A stretch of 64,000 nucleotides of DNA from Spirosoma sp. KCTC 42546 (GTDB taxonomy: Bacteria > Bacteroidota > Bacteroidia > Cytophagales > Spirosomataceae). The notes beneath the pieces are model-generated. The model made no database searches, had not been told where the DNA came from, and saw only the letters and a program-made list of their open reading frames with translations. Location of the stretch: contig NZ_CP041360.1 of the NCBI RefSeq assembly GCF_006965485.1, positions 1,550,001 to 1,614,000 on the forward strand. Reading direction: 5' to 3'. Both the position numbers and the translations under genes were made by a program. Positions 25,920 through 34,570 of the stretch are shown here, piece by piece; the first letter of the stretch is position 1, and each line of letters starts with the position of its first letter.

Positions 25920-27088
25920 GAATAAATCGTTCCGGTTACGTCGCCCAAATCTACGCGAGCGCCATTTAAAAAGCCCCAGCCTTTCAAAGTAATTGTGTCG
26001 CCATTGGCAAGAAACGTTCGGCTGGTGGTTTCTGATAGATGTAGAGGCCGTTCGCCATTCCAGCTTAGTTCAAGCAGGGAACCATAGCTACCGGGTGTAT
26101 TTCCAGAGATTGTGCCGGTGGCTAGCACATCGCCAATGTTGAGGTTACAGCCGCCAACGGTGTGATGCGCAATCATCTGGGCGAAACTCCAGTACAAATA
26201 GTGTGAGTTGGAACGACAGATACAGATTTTCTCACCATCGGCAGGGTGTAGCCAAACTTCCAGATCGAGCGTAAAATGTTTTGAATCAGATGTTTGCAAG
26301 TAAGGTAGGGGGACTGGCTCTTGTATAGGGCCATCCACACGAAACGGTTCCAGTTCATCGAACGGCAACACCCAGGCAGATAAGCTCGATGCAAAATTTT
26401 TGCCCAGAAATGGTCCCAGTGGCTGGTACTCCCAGCGTTGAATATCCCGCGCCGACCAATCGTTAAACAGCGCAATTCCGAAAATATAGTCTTCGGCTTC
26501 ATCTATCGAAATCGACTCGCCAAGTGGATTACTTTTACCAATAATTAGCCCTAACTCAAGTTCAAAATCCAGGGCTTCCGATGGTCCGAATACAGGTGTA
26601 CCTGCCCGCAAAAATTGCCCGTTTGGTCGGCGGATGGGTGTGCCTGACACAACGATGGAGGAAGCCCGACCGTGATAAGCTACGGGCATGTGTTTGTAGT
26701 TGGGCAGAAGTGGATCGGCTTGCGGGCGGAACATGCGCCCTACGTTTTCGGCATGATGAATGCCTGCATAAAAGTCCGTATAGTCGCCAATGCGTACGGG
26801 TATGTGCATTTGCGCGCGGGTTTCAGGGATGAAAACCTGCTCATGAACATCAGCAAAGACTACAGCCTCATTCTCCAGCAACTCGTTCAAACGTTGATGT
26901 ATGCCCTTGTGCACTGGCTTGCCAAGTGCGATAAAGTCGTTTAGAACTGGTTGCGCAAATACAGCGGGATCAATCTTGAGGTCATCGAAATAGCCTAACA
27001 GACTCACTACTTCGAGGTCAAGAATGTAGTGGCCGTGCTTAAATCCGACGCGGGGATTGGAAATGCCGTAACTGAAAATGCCGTACAT
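25916..27088 (-). CDS. fahA: Fumarylacetoacetase
   Basis: I start at ATG 27088 (MYGIFSYGISNP); an in-frame ATG at 27175 is open only because the frame runs through the hairpin at 27098-27176. The 390-residue enzyme has the metal Asp in TDFYAGIHHAENVG (about 107-120), the Glu pair in FELELGLIIGK, and NDWSARDIQRWEYQPLGPFLGKNF with the catalytic basic residues. It hydrolyses 4-fumarylacetoacetate to fumarate and acetoacetate, the last step of tyrosine breakdown. No maleylacetoacetate isomerase gene is in the cluster. Confidence 0.95.
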   Translation of the reverse strand: MYGIFSYGISNPRVGFKHGHYILDLEVVSLLGYFDDLKIDPAVFAQPVLNDFIALGKPVHKGIHQRLNELLENEAVVFADVHEQVFIPETRAQMHIPVRIGDYTDFYAGIHHAENVGRMFRPQADPLLPNYKHMPVAYHGRASSIVVSGTPIRRPNGQFLRAGTPVFGPSEALDFELELGLIIGKSNPLGESISIDEAEDYIFGIALFNDWSARDIQRWEYQPLGPFLGKNFASSLSAWVLPFDELEPFRVDGPIQEPVPLPYLQTSDSKHFTLDLEVWLHPADGEKICICRSNSHYLYWSFAQMIAHHTVGGCNLNIGDVLATGTISGNTPGSYGSLLELSWNGERPLHLSETTSRTFLANGDTITLKGWGFLNGARVDLGDVTGTIYS

Positions 27089-27097
27089 GATTAGTAT

Positions 27098-27176
27098 AGT
27101 GAAGAATGAAGAGTGTAGAGTGATGAATAAAAATTTGCACAAATTATTCATCACTCTACACTCTTCATTCTTCACT
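27098..27176. repeat. 33-bp perfect inverted repeat between marR and fahA
   Basis: Arms 27098-27130 and 27144-27176 (AGTGAAGAATGAAGAGTGTA begins the left arm) are exact complements. The right arm includes the last codons and stop of marR. It lies inside an operon, so a pure terminator role is unlikely. Confidence 0.95.
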
Positions 27177-27605
27177 TATATTACTGTAAATAGAATCCAT
27201 AATGCGCACGAAATGTTGGTAGTCATCGTCGCTTAAATCGCCCCAACCTTTGCGTCGCATGGCCGATACAACAGGTAGTACCTCATGGTATTTGGCTTCT
27301 CCGGCTTCGGTCAGATAGACCAGAAACTTTCGTCGATCCGTATCCGCCATGCGCCGTTCAGTTAACCCTTTCTGACTCAGCAGGTCGATAATACGCGTTA
27401 CCGTCGGTGCATCTTTGGTTGTCATTTCCGAAATCGTATTCTGACTGATTCCCGGATTTCGGTAGAGATGATCGATCACAACCCACTGATCAACGGTCAG
27501 ATCAAAACCGGCATCAGTGAACTGCTTTTGAAGGGCATTTCTAATTTTCTTGATTGTAGTGTCAATCTTAAAGAAATAAGCACGCGTATCGGATGGATGC
27601 GTCAT
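27165..27605 (-). CDS. MarR-family regulator of the tyrosine operon
   Basis: The 146-residue protein has the winged-helix MarR fold: LTVDQWVVIDHLYRNPGI, SQNTISEMTTKDAPTVTRII (recognition helix), and the wing TDRRKFLVYLTEAG. It sits inside the tyrosine catabolism cluster between phhA and fahA on the same strand, so it most likely represses that cluster and responds to a pathway aromatic. Candidate operator half sites GACAAC occur before its own gene and before hmgA. Its last codons are part of a palindrome. Confidence 0.9.
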   Translation of the reverse strand: MTHPSDTRAYFFKIDTTIKKIRNALQKQFTDAGFDLTVDQWVVIDHLYRNPGISQNTISEMTTKDAPTVTRIIDLLSQKGLTERRMADTDRRKFLVYLTEAGEAKYHEVLPVVSAMRRKGWGDLSDDDYQHFVRIMDSIYSNISEE

Positions 27606-27629
27606 TTAGGAAAGTCATTTGGTGTCATT

Positions 27630-27674
27630 CGTTGTCAAACGTGGTCGTACATCGCTTTTACAAAAAAGACAACG
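27630..27674 (-). promoter_or_regulatory. Candidate MarR operator upstream of marR
   Basis: CGTTGTC (27630-27636) and GACAACG (27668-27674) form an inverted repeat in the 107-bp gap before marR. The half site GACAAC also occurs twice before hmgA, the first gene of the cluster. Confidence 0.4.
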
Positions 27675-27712
27675 CTTTACAGTTTTATCCTGCGAAGCTA
27701 ATGACTATCTGG

Positions 27713-28438
27713 TTAACTGACCAATAATCCTTCCAAGGTGGCCTCGATTTCAGGAATCGAGTGAAATAGTTGCTCATACGACTCAATCACGAAATACTGC
27801 TTCTGGAAATGGTCGATGATATAGGGCGTTTTAAGAAGCGTTTCCACTGAATACGGAACCCGCTTTGGTTCGGGGCTGAATAAGCTGTAGCTCGTTTCAC
27901 CTACCGATGATAAGATGCCTCCGCCATAAATTCGGAGCTGATTGCCCTCCCGAATAAGCCCAAATTCAACGGTATACCAGTACAGCCGCGAGATCATGGT
28001 AATGGCTTCTTCACTCTCAATATGGCGCAGGGCAATTTGACTCAAAGCTTCCAGGAAATCACAAAACGCCTGATTCGACAGCATGGGCACATGCCCGAAC
28101 GTATCATGGAACATATCGGGCTCCGGCAGATACTCCAACTGGTCGTGCCGACGTAACCAGGTGGTAGCCGGGAAATTCCGATTGGCCATCAGTTCGAAAA
28201 ACACCCGGTTCGGAATCAGGCCCTCCACCGCACACACTCGCCAGCCCGTCAGTTGCTGTAAACGTGGATTTAAATCCCGCTCAAAGTCAGGAATACGGTC
28301 GGCCCGAAAACCCGTCGCCGAAATGCCATCCAGATAAGCCTGACTAGCCTTACCCGGCAACTGCGCCATCTGCCGTTCGAACAGCAACCGCCACACGGTT
28401 TGCTCGTTGGGGGTGTATGTAGAATAGGTCTGGTTCAT
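27713..28438 (-). CDS. phhA: Phenylalanine 4-monooxygenase
   Basis: The 241-residue single-domain aromatic amino acid hydroxylase carries the iron site: FHDTFGHVP (His-Asp-x-x-x-His, about 116) and YWYTVEFGLI with the iron Glu (about 163). It lacks the N-terminal ACT domain of animal enzymes. It converts phenylalanine to tyrosine using tetrahydropterin. No pterin-4a-carbinolamine dehydratase gene is adjacent, so cofactor recycling is encoded elsewhere. Confidence 0.95.
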   Translation of the reverse strand: MNQTYSTYTPNEQTVWRLLFERQMAQLPGKASQAYLDGISATGFRADRIPDFERDLNPRLQQLTGWRVCAVEGLIPNRVFFELMANRNFPATTWLRRHDQLEYLPEPDMFHDTFGHVPMLSNQAFCDFLEALSQIALRHIESEEAITMISRLYWYTVEFGLIREGNQLRIYGGGILSSVGETSYSLFSPEPKRVPYSVETLLKTPYIIDHFQKQYFVIESYEQLFHSIPEIEATLEGLLVS

Positions 28439-28451
28439 AGTGTAAAGCGTG

Positions 28452-28530
28452 AAGTAAGTGTAGTAGGTGTAGTAGGTGTAGTAGGTGTAGTGAGTTGATT
28501 TGACCTATTCCACTTACTAAACCTACTGCA
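28452..28530. repeat. Tandem 9-mer array forming an imperfect hairpin, between hpd and phhA
   Basis: TAGTAGGTG repeats three times at 28461-28487, preceded by a degenerate copy at 28452. The right side (about 28508-28535) has the inverted version with mismatches. The word AGTAGGTG recurs in the hairpin at 37690-37767. Confidence 0.8.
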
Positions 28531-28541
28531 CTATTTACTGG

Positions 28542-29666
28542 TCACAATGTCCCCCGCAACGCTTGCTCACGTTCGATGGCTTCGAATAGGGCTTTGAAAT
28601 TGCCTTTGCCGAATGACCTGGCTCCTTTGCGCTGGATGATTTCGAAAAACAGCGTGGGGCGTGGGCAGATCGGTTTTGTGAAAATCTGAAGCAAATAGCC
28701 CTCATCGTCGCGGTCGGCCAGGATGCCGAGGGGGCGTAGGGTGGCTATTTCTTCGTCAATCTGACCGATTCGTTCGGCCAGATTATCGTAGTAAGCGTCG
28801 GGTACGGTCAGGAACTCAACCCCCCGGTCGCGAAGGGCCAGTACGGTTTCCACAATGTTGTCGGTAGCCACGGCGATATGCTGAATACCGGGGCCACCAT
28901 AAAAATCCAGATACTCCTCAATCTGCGATTTCTTTTTACCCTCGGCCGGTTCGTTGATCGGGAATTTCACCCGCCCGTTGCCATTGCTCATCACCTTGCT
29001 CATGAGGGCCGTGTAATCGGTCGAGATGTCCTTATCATCGAACGAAACGAGCTGCTGAAATCCCATCACATCGTGGTAAAAAGACATCCAATGATTCATT
29101 TCATGCCAGCCTACATTGCCCACCATATGATCGACGTATTTCAGGCCAGCATCGGCTGGTTGATAAGCTGGGCTCCAGGGTTCGTAACCCGGTAGAAATA
29201 CGCCGTTATAATCATTTCGTTCCACAAACACGTGAAGCGTATCGCCATAGGCATGAATACCCGACCGAATCACATAACCGTGTTCATCCTGGCAGCGAGT
29301 GGGTTCCATATAGACATTCGCTCCCCGGCGTACGGTTTCATCGAATGCTTTGATGGCATCATCTACCCATAAGGCAACGATCCGAACGCCATCGCCATGT
29401 TTATCGATATGGCGGCCCATTTCACTATCACCGTATAGGGGCGACGTGAGGACAATACGAATCTTGCCCTGTTGTACTACGTAGGATTCGCGGTCGCGGA
29501 CACCCGTGGCCAAACCAGCGTGAGCCACGGGCTGAAAGCCGAATGCCGTCTGGAAATAATGCGCTGCCTGCCGGGCATTGCCCACATATAGCTCAATGTA
29601 ATCCGTGCCGTTCAGGGGAAGGAAGTCCTCTGTTGTTTTTGGTTCTAAAAGATCTAGTGTTTCCAT
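28542..29666 (-). CDS. hpd: 4-Hydroxyphenylpyruvate dioxygenase
   Basis: This 374-residue two-domain VOC enzyme has the iron-binding His in VDHMVGNVG (about 179), His in GIQHIAVATDN (about 262) and Glu in LFFEIIQRKG (about 342). The C-terminal RKGARSFGKGNFKALFEAIE is nearly invariant in the family. It turns 4-hydroxyphenylpyruvate into homogentisate. It lies 36 bp after hmgA on the same strand. Confidence 0.96.
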   Translation of the reverse strand: METLDLLEPKTTEDFLPLNGTDYIELYVGNARQAAHYFQTAFGFQPVAHAGLATGVRDRESYVVQQGKIRIVLTSPLYGDSEMGRHIDKHGDGVRIVALWVDDAIKAFDETVRRGANVYMEPTRCQDEHGYVIRSGIHAYGDTLHVFVERNDYNGVFLPGYEPWSPAYQPADAGLKYVDHMVGNVGWHEMNHWMSFYHDVMGFQQLVSFDDKDISTDYTALMSKVMSNGNGRVKFPINEPAEGKKKSQIEEYLDFYGGPGIQHIAVATDNIVETVLALRDRGVEFLTVPDAYYDNLAERIGQIDEEIATLRPLGILADRDDEGYLLQIFTKPICPRPTLFFEIIQRKGARSFGKGNFKALFEAIEREQALRGTL

Positions 29667-29702
29667 GTTGTTTGTTGATATTTTATCTCGTAGCCGTCCA
29701 GG

Positions 29703-30875
29703 CTACTCCAGCCACGACTTATAATACGTTCCATCATCAAGCTTGAGGGCCTGTTCCGTTACCATCAATGGTCGAAAGGTGTCTACCATAACCGCGTATT
29801 CCTGCGTTTCTTTCTTACCAATGCTGCGCTCCATAGCACCCGGTGCCGGACCGTGCGGAATGCCACCGGGATGCAGCGTAATATGGCCCTGAGCAATGTC
29901 ATTGCGGCTCATAAAATCACCGTCTACGTAATAAATGACCTCGTCGGAGTCGATGTTCGAGTGGTTATAGGGGGCAGGAATAGCCTGCGGATGATAGTCG
30001 TATAAACGAGGTACAAACGAGCAGATCACGAAGGAATCGGTTTGAAACGTCTGATGAACCGGTGGCGGCTGATGGACTCGACCCGTAATAGGCTCGAAGT
30101 TGAAGATGGAGAAGCCGTACGGATAATTGTACCCGTCCCAACCGACAACATCGAATGGATGCGACGCATAGACAAGCGAGTGCAACGACCCTTGTTTCTT
30201 TATTTTTATCAGAAAATCGCCAGTTTCGTCGTGGGTTTCCAAGTCGCGCGGGCGGATAATATCCCGTTCGCAGAAGGGCGAATGTTCGAGTAATTGGCCG
30301 AACTGGTTTCGGTAACGTTTGGGCGTGTAAATCGGCGAATGCGACTCTACGTACAATAACCTGTTGTCGTCTGTATCGAAGTCGATTTGGTAAATCACTC
30401 CGCGGGGAATAACCAGATAATCGCCATACTGAAAAGGAATTGTACCGAATAGCGTCTGTAACCTTCCTGATCCACGATGCACAAACAGCAGTTCGTCGGC
30501 ATCGGCGTTTTTATAGAAATAAGCCGTTAGCGATTGACGGGGGGCAGCCAGCCCAAAAACCAAATCGTTGTTCACCAATAAGGGCACCCGACTGTCTAAA
30601 AAATCATCTGCAGGTGCGATGTTAAACCCGATCAGCTTGCGCGCCAGCATATTCTTCTGAACAGCTAGTTTGGGAGCAACATCTACACTTTCTAACACCT
30701 CGCGCACCATTGTTGGGCGATGAACATGATACAACAATGACGACATACCCTCAAAACCAATTGTTCCGAACAACTGCTCGTAGTAAAACGGCTCGCTGGT
30801 ATTGCCAGCGGCTGGTCTGGCAAATTGGGTATGCCGTTTGGGTGGAATCTGGCCGAGAGTATGATAGAAAGGCAT
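29703..30875 (-). CDS. hmgA: Homogentisate 1,2-dioxygenase
   Basis: The 390-residue enzyme shows the HmgA pattern PVHQTFQTDSFVICSFVPR, NHSNIDSDEVIYYVDGDFMS and HPGGIPHGPAPGAMERSIG, which supplies the His/Glu iron ligands. It opens the ring of homogentisate to maleylacetoacetate. It is the first gene of the minus-strand cluster hmgA-hpd-phhA-marR-fahA-flavin reductase. Upstream are GACAACT repeats likely used in control. Confidence 0.95.
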   Translation of the reverse strand: MPFYHTLGQIPPKRHTQFARPAAGNTSEPFYYEQLFGTIGFEGMSSLLYHVHRPTMVREVLESVDVAPKLAVQKNMLARKLIGFNIAPADDFLDSRVPLLVNNDLVFGLAAPRQSLTAYFYKNADADELLFVHRGSGRLQTLFGTIPFQYGDYLVIPRGVIYQIDFDTDDNRLLYVESHSPIYTPKRYRNQFGQLLEHSPFCERDIIRPRDLETHDETGDFLIKIKKQGSLHSLVYASHPFDVVGWDGYNYPYGFSIFNFEPITGRVHQPPPVHQTFQTDSFVICSFVPRLYDYHPQAIPAPYNHSNIDSDEVIYYVDGDFMSRNDIAQGHITLHPGGIPHGPAPGAMERSIGKKETQEYAVMVDTFRPLMVTEQALKLDDGTYYKSWLE

Positions 30876-30895
30876 CTTATTATTTTAATTGCTAA

Positions 30896-30932
30896 GACAA
30901 CTATTGTTTCACGTACAATTATAACGACAACT
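30896..30932 (-). promoter_or_regulatory. Candidate operator upstream of hmgA
   Basis: GACAACT occurs at 30896-30902 and 30926-30932, and between them ATTGT (30903-30907) mirrors ACAAT (30915-30919). This is just upstream of the hmgA start at 30875 and shares GACAAC with the site before marR. Confidence 0.4.
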
Positions 30933-30976
30933 GCTTGAAATAGTATAATGTTTAGAAAATATTTTATTAAAAGGTG

Positions 30977-31010
30977 TTGGTATAGATAAAATGTGATCAA
31001 CTTAGTTTTG
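30977..31010 (+). promoter_or_regulatory. Candidate promoter for the nucleotidyltransferase gene
   Basis: TTG (30977-30979) and TAGTTTTG (31003-31010) lie 23 bp apart, at the wide end for the Bacteroidota -33/-7 pair. This predicts a leader of about 95 bases. Confidence 0.35.
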
Positions 31011-31114
31011 AATAGCAGAGGCCAAGCCTTTTTTCTAATTTTGGCCGGGCAATTGGCCACAGACTAGCAGGCTCTAAAAGGTCTTGCCAGTATTATTCCT
31101 AGATAACTGAAGAA

Positions 31115-32020
31115 ATGCAACCTACGCTTTTGATTCTGGCTGCCGGTATGGGTAGCCGATATGGTGGTATCAAACAACTCGACCAGTTTGGGCCAAATGG
31201 AGAAACGATTATAGATTATTCCCTTTTCGACGCGATCCGGGCTGGCTTCGGCAAGGTTGTGTTTATTATCCGGGAAGAACTTCGACAGGATTTCGAAGAA
31301 GTTTTTGGTGAAAAGTTAGCTGGTAAACTAGAGGTCGATTACGCAATCCAGGCACTCAATTCCTATGTTCCGGCTGAGTTGGGCGCGGTGAATCGTACCA
31401 AACCCTGGGGTACGGGTCATGCCATGCTATGCGCTAAAAATCACACGAGTACCCCTTTCGCAGTTATCAATGCCGATGACTTTTATGGTCTGGAAGCCTT
31501 CCAATTGATCAGCAACTTTCTGACAACCGATACCGATGATCAGCTTCATGCCATGGTGGGTTATGAAGTGAAAAATACGCTTTCGGAGAATGGCTCGGTA
31601 TCGCGGGGTGTTTGTGAAGTGGCTGAAAACGGAAATTTGATTTCGGTTATCGAGCGAACCAAAATTTACGAGCAAGAGACGAATGGCAAAAAGATTGTCT
31701 TTGAGGAAGGCGAGACCCTGACCCCTCTATCGCCCGATACGCCTGTTTCCATGAACTTCTGGGGCTTTAAACCAACGGTGTTTCCGTTAGTACTGCATCA
31801 GTTTGAAAGTTACGCCATCGCCAATATCGACTCACCCAAGGCGGAGTTCTATATTCCAACGGTAATGACCAATCTCATTGAAACCGATACGGGCCATTGT
31901 AAAGTATTCCGCAGCCGCTCGGAATGGTTTGGTGTCACCTATCCAGATGATAAACCAACCGTTCAGGCCGCATTGAAGCAACTGCACGATGATGGCGCTT
32001 ATCCAGAGAAACTTTGGTAA
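31115..32020 (+). CDS. Sugar-phosphate nucleotidyltransferase family protein
   Basis: The 301-residue protein opens with LILAAGMGSRYGGIKQLDQF, the nucleotide-binding G-x-G-x-R-x-x-x-K signature, and has INADDFYGLEA, the metal-binding Asp region, near residue 113. The length and VSMNFWGFKPTVF segment fit a Bacteroidota group related to UTP- or NTP-dependent sugar-1-phosphate transferases, but the sugar is unknown. The gene is alone and is followed by two hairpins. Confidence 0.85.
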   Translation: MQPTLLILAAGMGSRYGGIKQLDQFGPNGETIIDYSLFDAIRAGFGKVVFIIREELRQDFEEVFGEKLAGKLEVDYAIQALNSYVPAELGAVNRTKPWGTGHAMLCAKNHTSTPFAVINADDFYGLEAFQLISNFLTTDTDDQLHAMVGYEVKNTLSENGSVSRGVCEVAENGNLISVIERTKIYEQETNGKKIVFEEGETLTPLSPDTPVSMNFWGFKPTVFPLVLHQFESYAIANIDSPKAEFYIPTVMTNLIETDTGHCKVFRSRSEWFGVTYPDDKPTVQAALKQLHDDGAYPEKLW

Positions 32021-32039
32021 TGGTATTGATGGCTTGATG

Positions 32040-32151
32040 GCGCAAGGTTCCAGCCTTGTGTCTACTATTTCCCGGCCTCTGGCTGGTTATAAATAGTACT
32101 GAATTCGGCCAGAGGCCGATGAATAGTAAGCACAAGGCTGGAACCTTGCGC
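32040..32151. repeat. Long compound inverted repeat with GGCCTCTGGC core
   Basis: The outer 21-bp arms 32040-32060 and 32131-32151 (GCGCAAGGTTCCAGCCTTGT begins the left arm) are perfect. Inside, TACTATTT pairs with AATAGTA and GGCCTCTGGC (about 32074) with GCCAGAGGCC (about 32108). The same core occurs within 59962-60097. Confidence 0.93.
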
Positions 32152-32162
32152 TATCGAGCAAA

Positions 32163-32209
32163 AACGCAGCAGGCCGCTTTGTCAATCTGACAAAGCGGCC
32201 TGCTGCGTT
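32163..32209. terminator. 22-bp GC-rich perfect hairpin between convergent genes
   Basis: Arms 32163-32184 and 32188-32209 (core CAGCAGGCCGCTTTGTCA) are exact complements with a 3-base loop. It lies between the plus-strand nucleotidyltransferase and the minus-strand OmpA-like gene and could terminate both. Confidence 0.85.
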
Positions 32210-32242
32210 ACAATTTATGGGTTGTATGTTTTCCGGATGGAA

Positions 32243-33640
32243 TTATTTCTTCGTTACCCGGACCGCAATCCGGCGATTTTCGGCTCGTCCGGCTTCTGTA
32301 TCGTTTGATGCTACAGGATGCTCTGGCCCATACCCTTCAGCCGCGAGCCGTGACGTATCGATCCCCAGGTGAACCAGTTCGGTCATAACAGCATCGGCCC
32401 GTTCCTGCGAGAGTTTCTTGTTAATCGCAGCACTGCCGGTATTGTCGGTATAGCCACCAAGCTTGATATTTACTTCCGGGAACGCTTTCAGAATCTCGGC
32501 GATATTCTTTACCTCTTCTTTCGAAGAGGGCTTCAGACTTGCTTTGCCAGTTTCGAACAGTAAGCGACCAAAGTTGAACCAGGTTGTTTTGTCAACCGGC
32601 TTGCTCTTATCTTCAATGAATTGCACAAGTTGATTTTCAATGCCATTCTCCGGAATATTCAGTTCAATTCCGGAAGGCAGTTTACGCTTGAAGAATGCAC
32701 CCAGTTTGGCGGTTACATCGATTGCAGCATTGCCTGCTGAGTCGACAGCGGCCCCAATAGTACTTCCCGCCGAATCGGCAATGGTGCTCATATCTGATAC
32801 CGTGCTATCGACTGTAGCTGTAACGCTCTCTGCTGCGTTTGTAGCGGTTTCTTTTTCTTTGCCACACCCGCGTAATATGTAGAACAGAGCAGCCGCACCC
32901 AATAGCAGGAGTAGCCAGGGTAACCAGCGATTGCCACCCCCCGATGAGCTAGTGTCATCTTCAGAATATATAGGAGCCGTTGGTCGGACTATGCGTGGAG
33001 CGGGCTCATTCATCGCAGACGCTAAATTGCTGGCTTTACCGGTTAGGCTGCCCAGTATGCCCAGACCTGGAATGCTGCCTAATAGAGTACCTAATCCTGA
33101 TGGAAGCGCCGATTGAACGTTTGCTGACTGACTGCTTAGCAGACCTGCCAGTCCCGAAATCCCCGTACCATCGTCAGCTAACTTTTTACCCAGAACGCTA
33201 AGAAGAACAGGGGCTGCGATGTTCATCAACGATGCTGCTGATGATAATTTAAGCCCGCTGTATGAAGCAAGAGAACTGGCAATCGTGCTTGCTTTATCGC
33301 CAAATAAACTTTTGATAATGCTGGCACCCATCGTCAGGAGGCTGCTGGATTCATGGCTATTGGTCAGCAAATTGCTCAGTTGTCCTGAAATACCTCCTAT
33401 TGGTGTAATTACATCGCCCGCTGCCCGATTGGGTGACATCACTTCACCGACCAGATCCATAATTGAACTTGTGCCACCTGGTTCCGACGCTTTTTGAATT
33501 AAACTTCCCAGCATAGTGGGTAAGGCACCATCAAGAGCTTTTTGCGTATTCGGCTGGTTTTCACCAAGCATGGTACTAATCTGGCTCACGACACTGTCGC
33601 TGAGGTAGCCCTTTGTTAAATCTAGCAGATTTACAGCCAT
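32243..33640 (-). CDS. DUF937 - membrane span - OmpA C-terminal domain protein
   Basis: The 465-residue protein has no signal peptide. Residues 1-210 are a DUF937 region rich in Gly/Ser/Ala (LDLTKGYLSDSVVSQISTML, LPTMLGSLIQKA). A membrane span follows at about 236-256 (WLPWLLLLLGAAALFYILRG). Residues 355-465 are an OmpA peptidoglycan-binding domain (GGYTDNTGSAAINKKLSQER, ASNDTEAGRAENRRIAVRV). The predicted layout places DUF937 in the cytoplasm and OmpA in the periplasm, tying the inner membrane to the wall. DUF937 has no firm function. Confidence 0.88.
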   Translation of the reverse strand: MAVNLLDLTKGYLSDSVVSQISTMLGENQPNTQKALDGALPTMLGSLIQKASEPGGTSSIMDLVGEVMSPNRAAGDVITPIGGISGQLSNLLTNSHESSSLLTMGASIIKSLFGDKASTIASSLASYSGLKLSSAASLMNIAAPVLLSVLGKKLADDGTGISGLAGLLSSQSANVQSALPSGLGTLLGSIPGLGILGSLTGKASNLASAMNEPAPRIVRPTAPIYSEDDTSSSGGGNRWLPWLLLLLGAAALFYILRGCGKEKETATNAAESVTATVDSTVSDMSTIADSAGSTIGAAVDSAGNAAIDVTAKLGAFFKRKLPSGIELNIPENGIENQLVQFIEDKSKPVDKTTWFNFGRLLFETGKASLKPSSKEEVKNIAEILKAFPEVNIKLGGYTDNTGSAAINKKLSQERADAVMTELVHLGIDTSRLAAEGYGPEHPVASNDTEAGRAENRRIAVRVTKK

Positions 33641-33831
33641 GGGAATAGGTAAGTTTGAAAGGTTAATAGCAAAGCTATTTGGAAAGCTCTGCTGCTTTTA
33701 ATAGACAATCGCCGGGTAGGAGCTTCCTCTTATCAGCGACAACGGGTTAGACGAGCTACACATTTTTGGTCACCGTTAGTAGTAAAAATTTTACTAAGCC
33801 TGTTGAGATGTATGTTTTGAATTATGCTGTA

Positions 33832-33878
33832 GACAAAAAATCCCCGCTGTCGTTTAGAGCTAAACAAACAGCGGGGAT
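33832..33878 (-). terminator. Intrinsic terminator of the DUF4136 gene
   Basis: ACAGCGGGGAT (33868-33878) pairs with ATCCCCGCTGT (33840-33850), with a further GTTTA/TAAAC pair inside, and on the minus strand the hairpin is followed by a run of six T. The DUF4136 stop at 33928 is 50 bp upstream. Confidence 0.85.
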
Positions 33879-33927
33879 GATCACTTGAGCAAGCATTCGA
33901 TAGAACGCTTTGGGTACTTATACCAAC

Positions 33928-34497
33928 TCAACTGGTCCGTTCTGGAAATTTCTCAACAATTCGCTCGGCTTCTTTCTGCAATTGGGCGGTAATTCGGGCT
34001 GGATCGCCTACGGCATTTTGTACCGAGCCACGCCAGACTAGTTTACGTGTACGGGCATCGACCATATCGACAACCAGCGTACCAGCCTGATACTGTTGCT
34101 GGGTATATTGTGTACCGCCCCAGCCCCACCAACCCGGTCCCCAGCCTCGGTATCCCCAACGGCCCCAACCTAAATAGGGCCCATAAACAGGTGAAGGTGT
34201 TGCCACCGTTTGCGTTTTATTCTCGACAAAAAAATGGTAGCCGATGAGCAAATCGGGATTGTTTACATTTTCACTTAGACCTTTCTGCTGTAAAACACCA
34301 GCCATTGTATTTTCGACATTTTCAGTGGCTAACTGATTGTAATACAATGGATTTTGTCCAGCTTTTACATCGCTGTCCATCCAGGTGAATGTTTTGTATT
34401 TGCTGAAATCAGTTCGACTACTACTGTCAACGGCGACACGGGGCGAACAACCGTAAATCGCGGTTAGCAGACCAAAAAGCATCATTAATCGTTTCAT
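33928..34497 (-). CDS. DUF4136 lipoprotein
   Basis: A 189-residue lipoprotein: hydrophobic signal and lipobox IYGCS with Cys17. The DUF4136 domain is marked by DFSKYKTFTWMD at its start, NPDLLIGYHFFVENKT in the middle and GTLVVDMVDARTRKLVWRGS near the end. A Gly/Trp/Tyr-rich insert (about 115-135) is typical. The protein should sit in the outer membrane; its role is unknown. Confidence 0.9.
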   Translation of the reverse strand: MKRLMMLFGLLTAIYGCSPRVAVDSSSRTDFSKYKTFTWMDSDVKAGQNPLYYNQLATENVENTMAGVLQQKGLSENVNNPDLLIGYHFFVENKTQTVATPSPVYGPYLGWGRWGYRGWGPGWWGWGGTQYTQQQYQAGTLVVDMVDARTRKLVWRGSVQNAVGDPARITAQLQKEAERIVEKFPERTS

Positions 34498-34570
34498 AAC
34501 GTCATTTAGTTGAGTTTACTCTACTAAACGAATAGAACTATGAAAGGTTTGCTTTTGGGCGCTAAAAGGT

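Noticed and set aside
27089..27175. 29-residue N-terminal extension of fumarylacetoacetase
   Set aside because: The extension is a translation of the palindrome at 27098-27176 and precedes a standard family start at 27088.
28452..28530. Tandem TAGTAGGTG repeats as a possible CRISPR array
   Set aside because: The units are 9 bp with no unique spacers and no cas genes are present.
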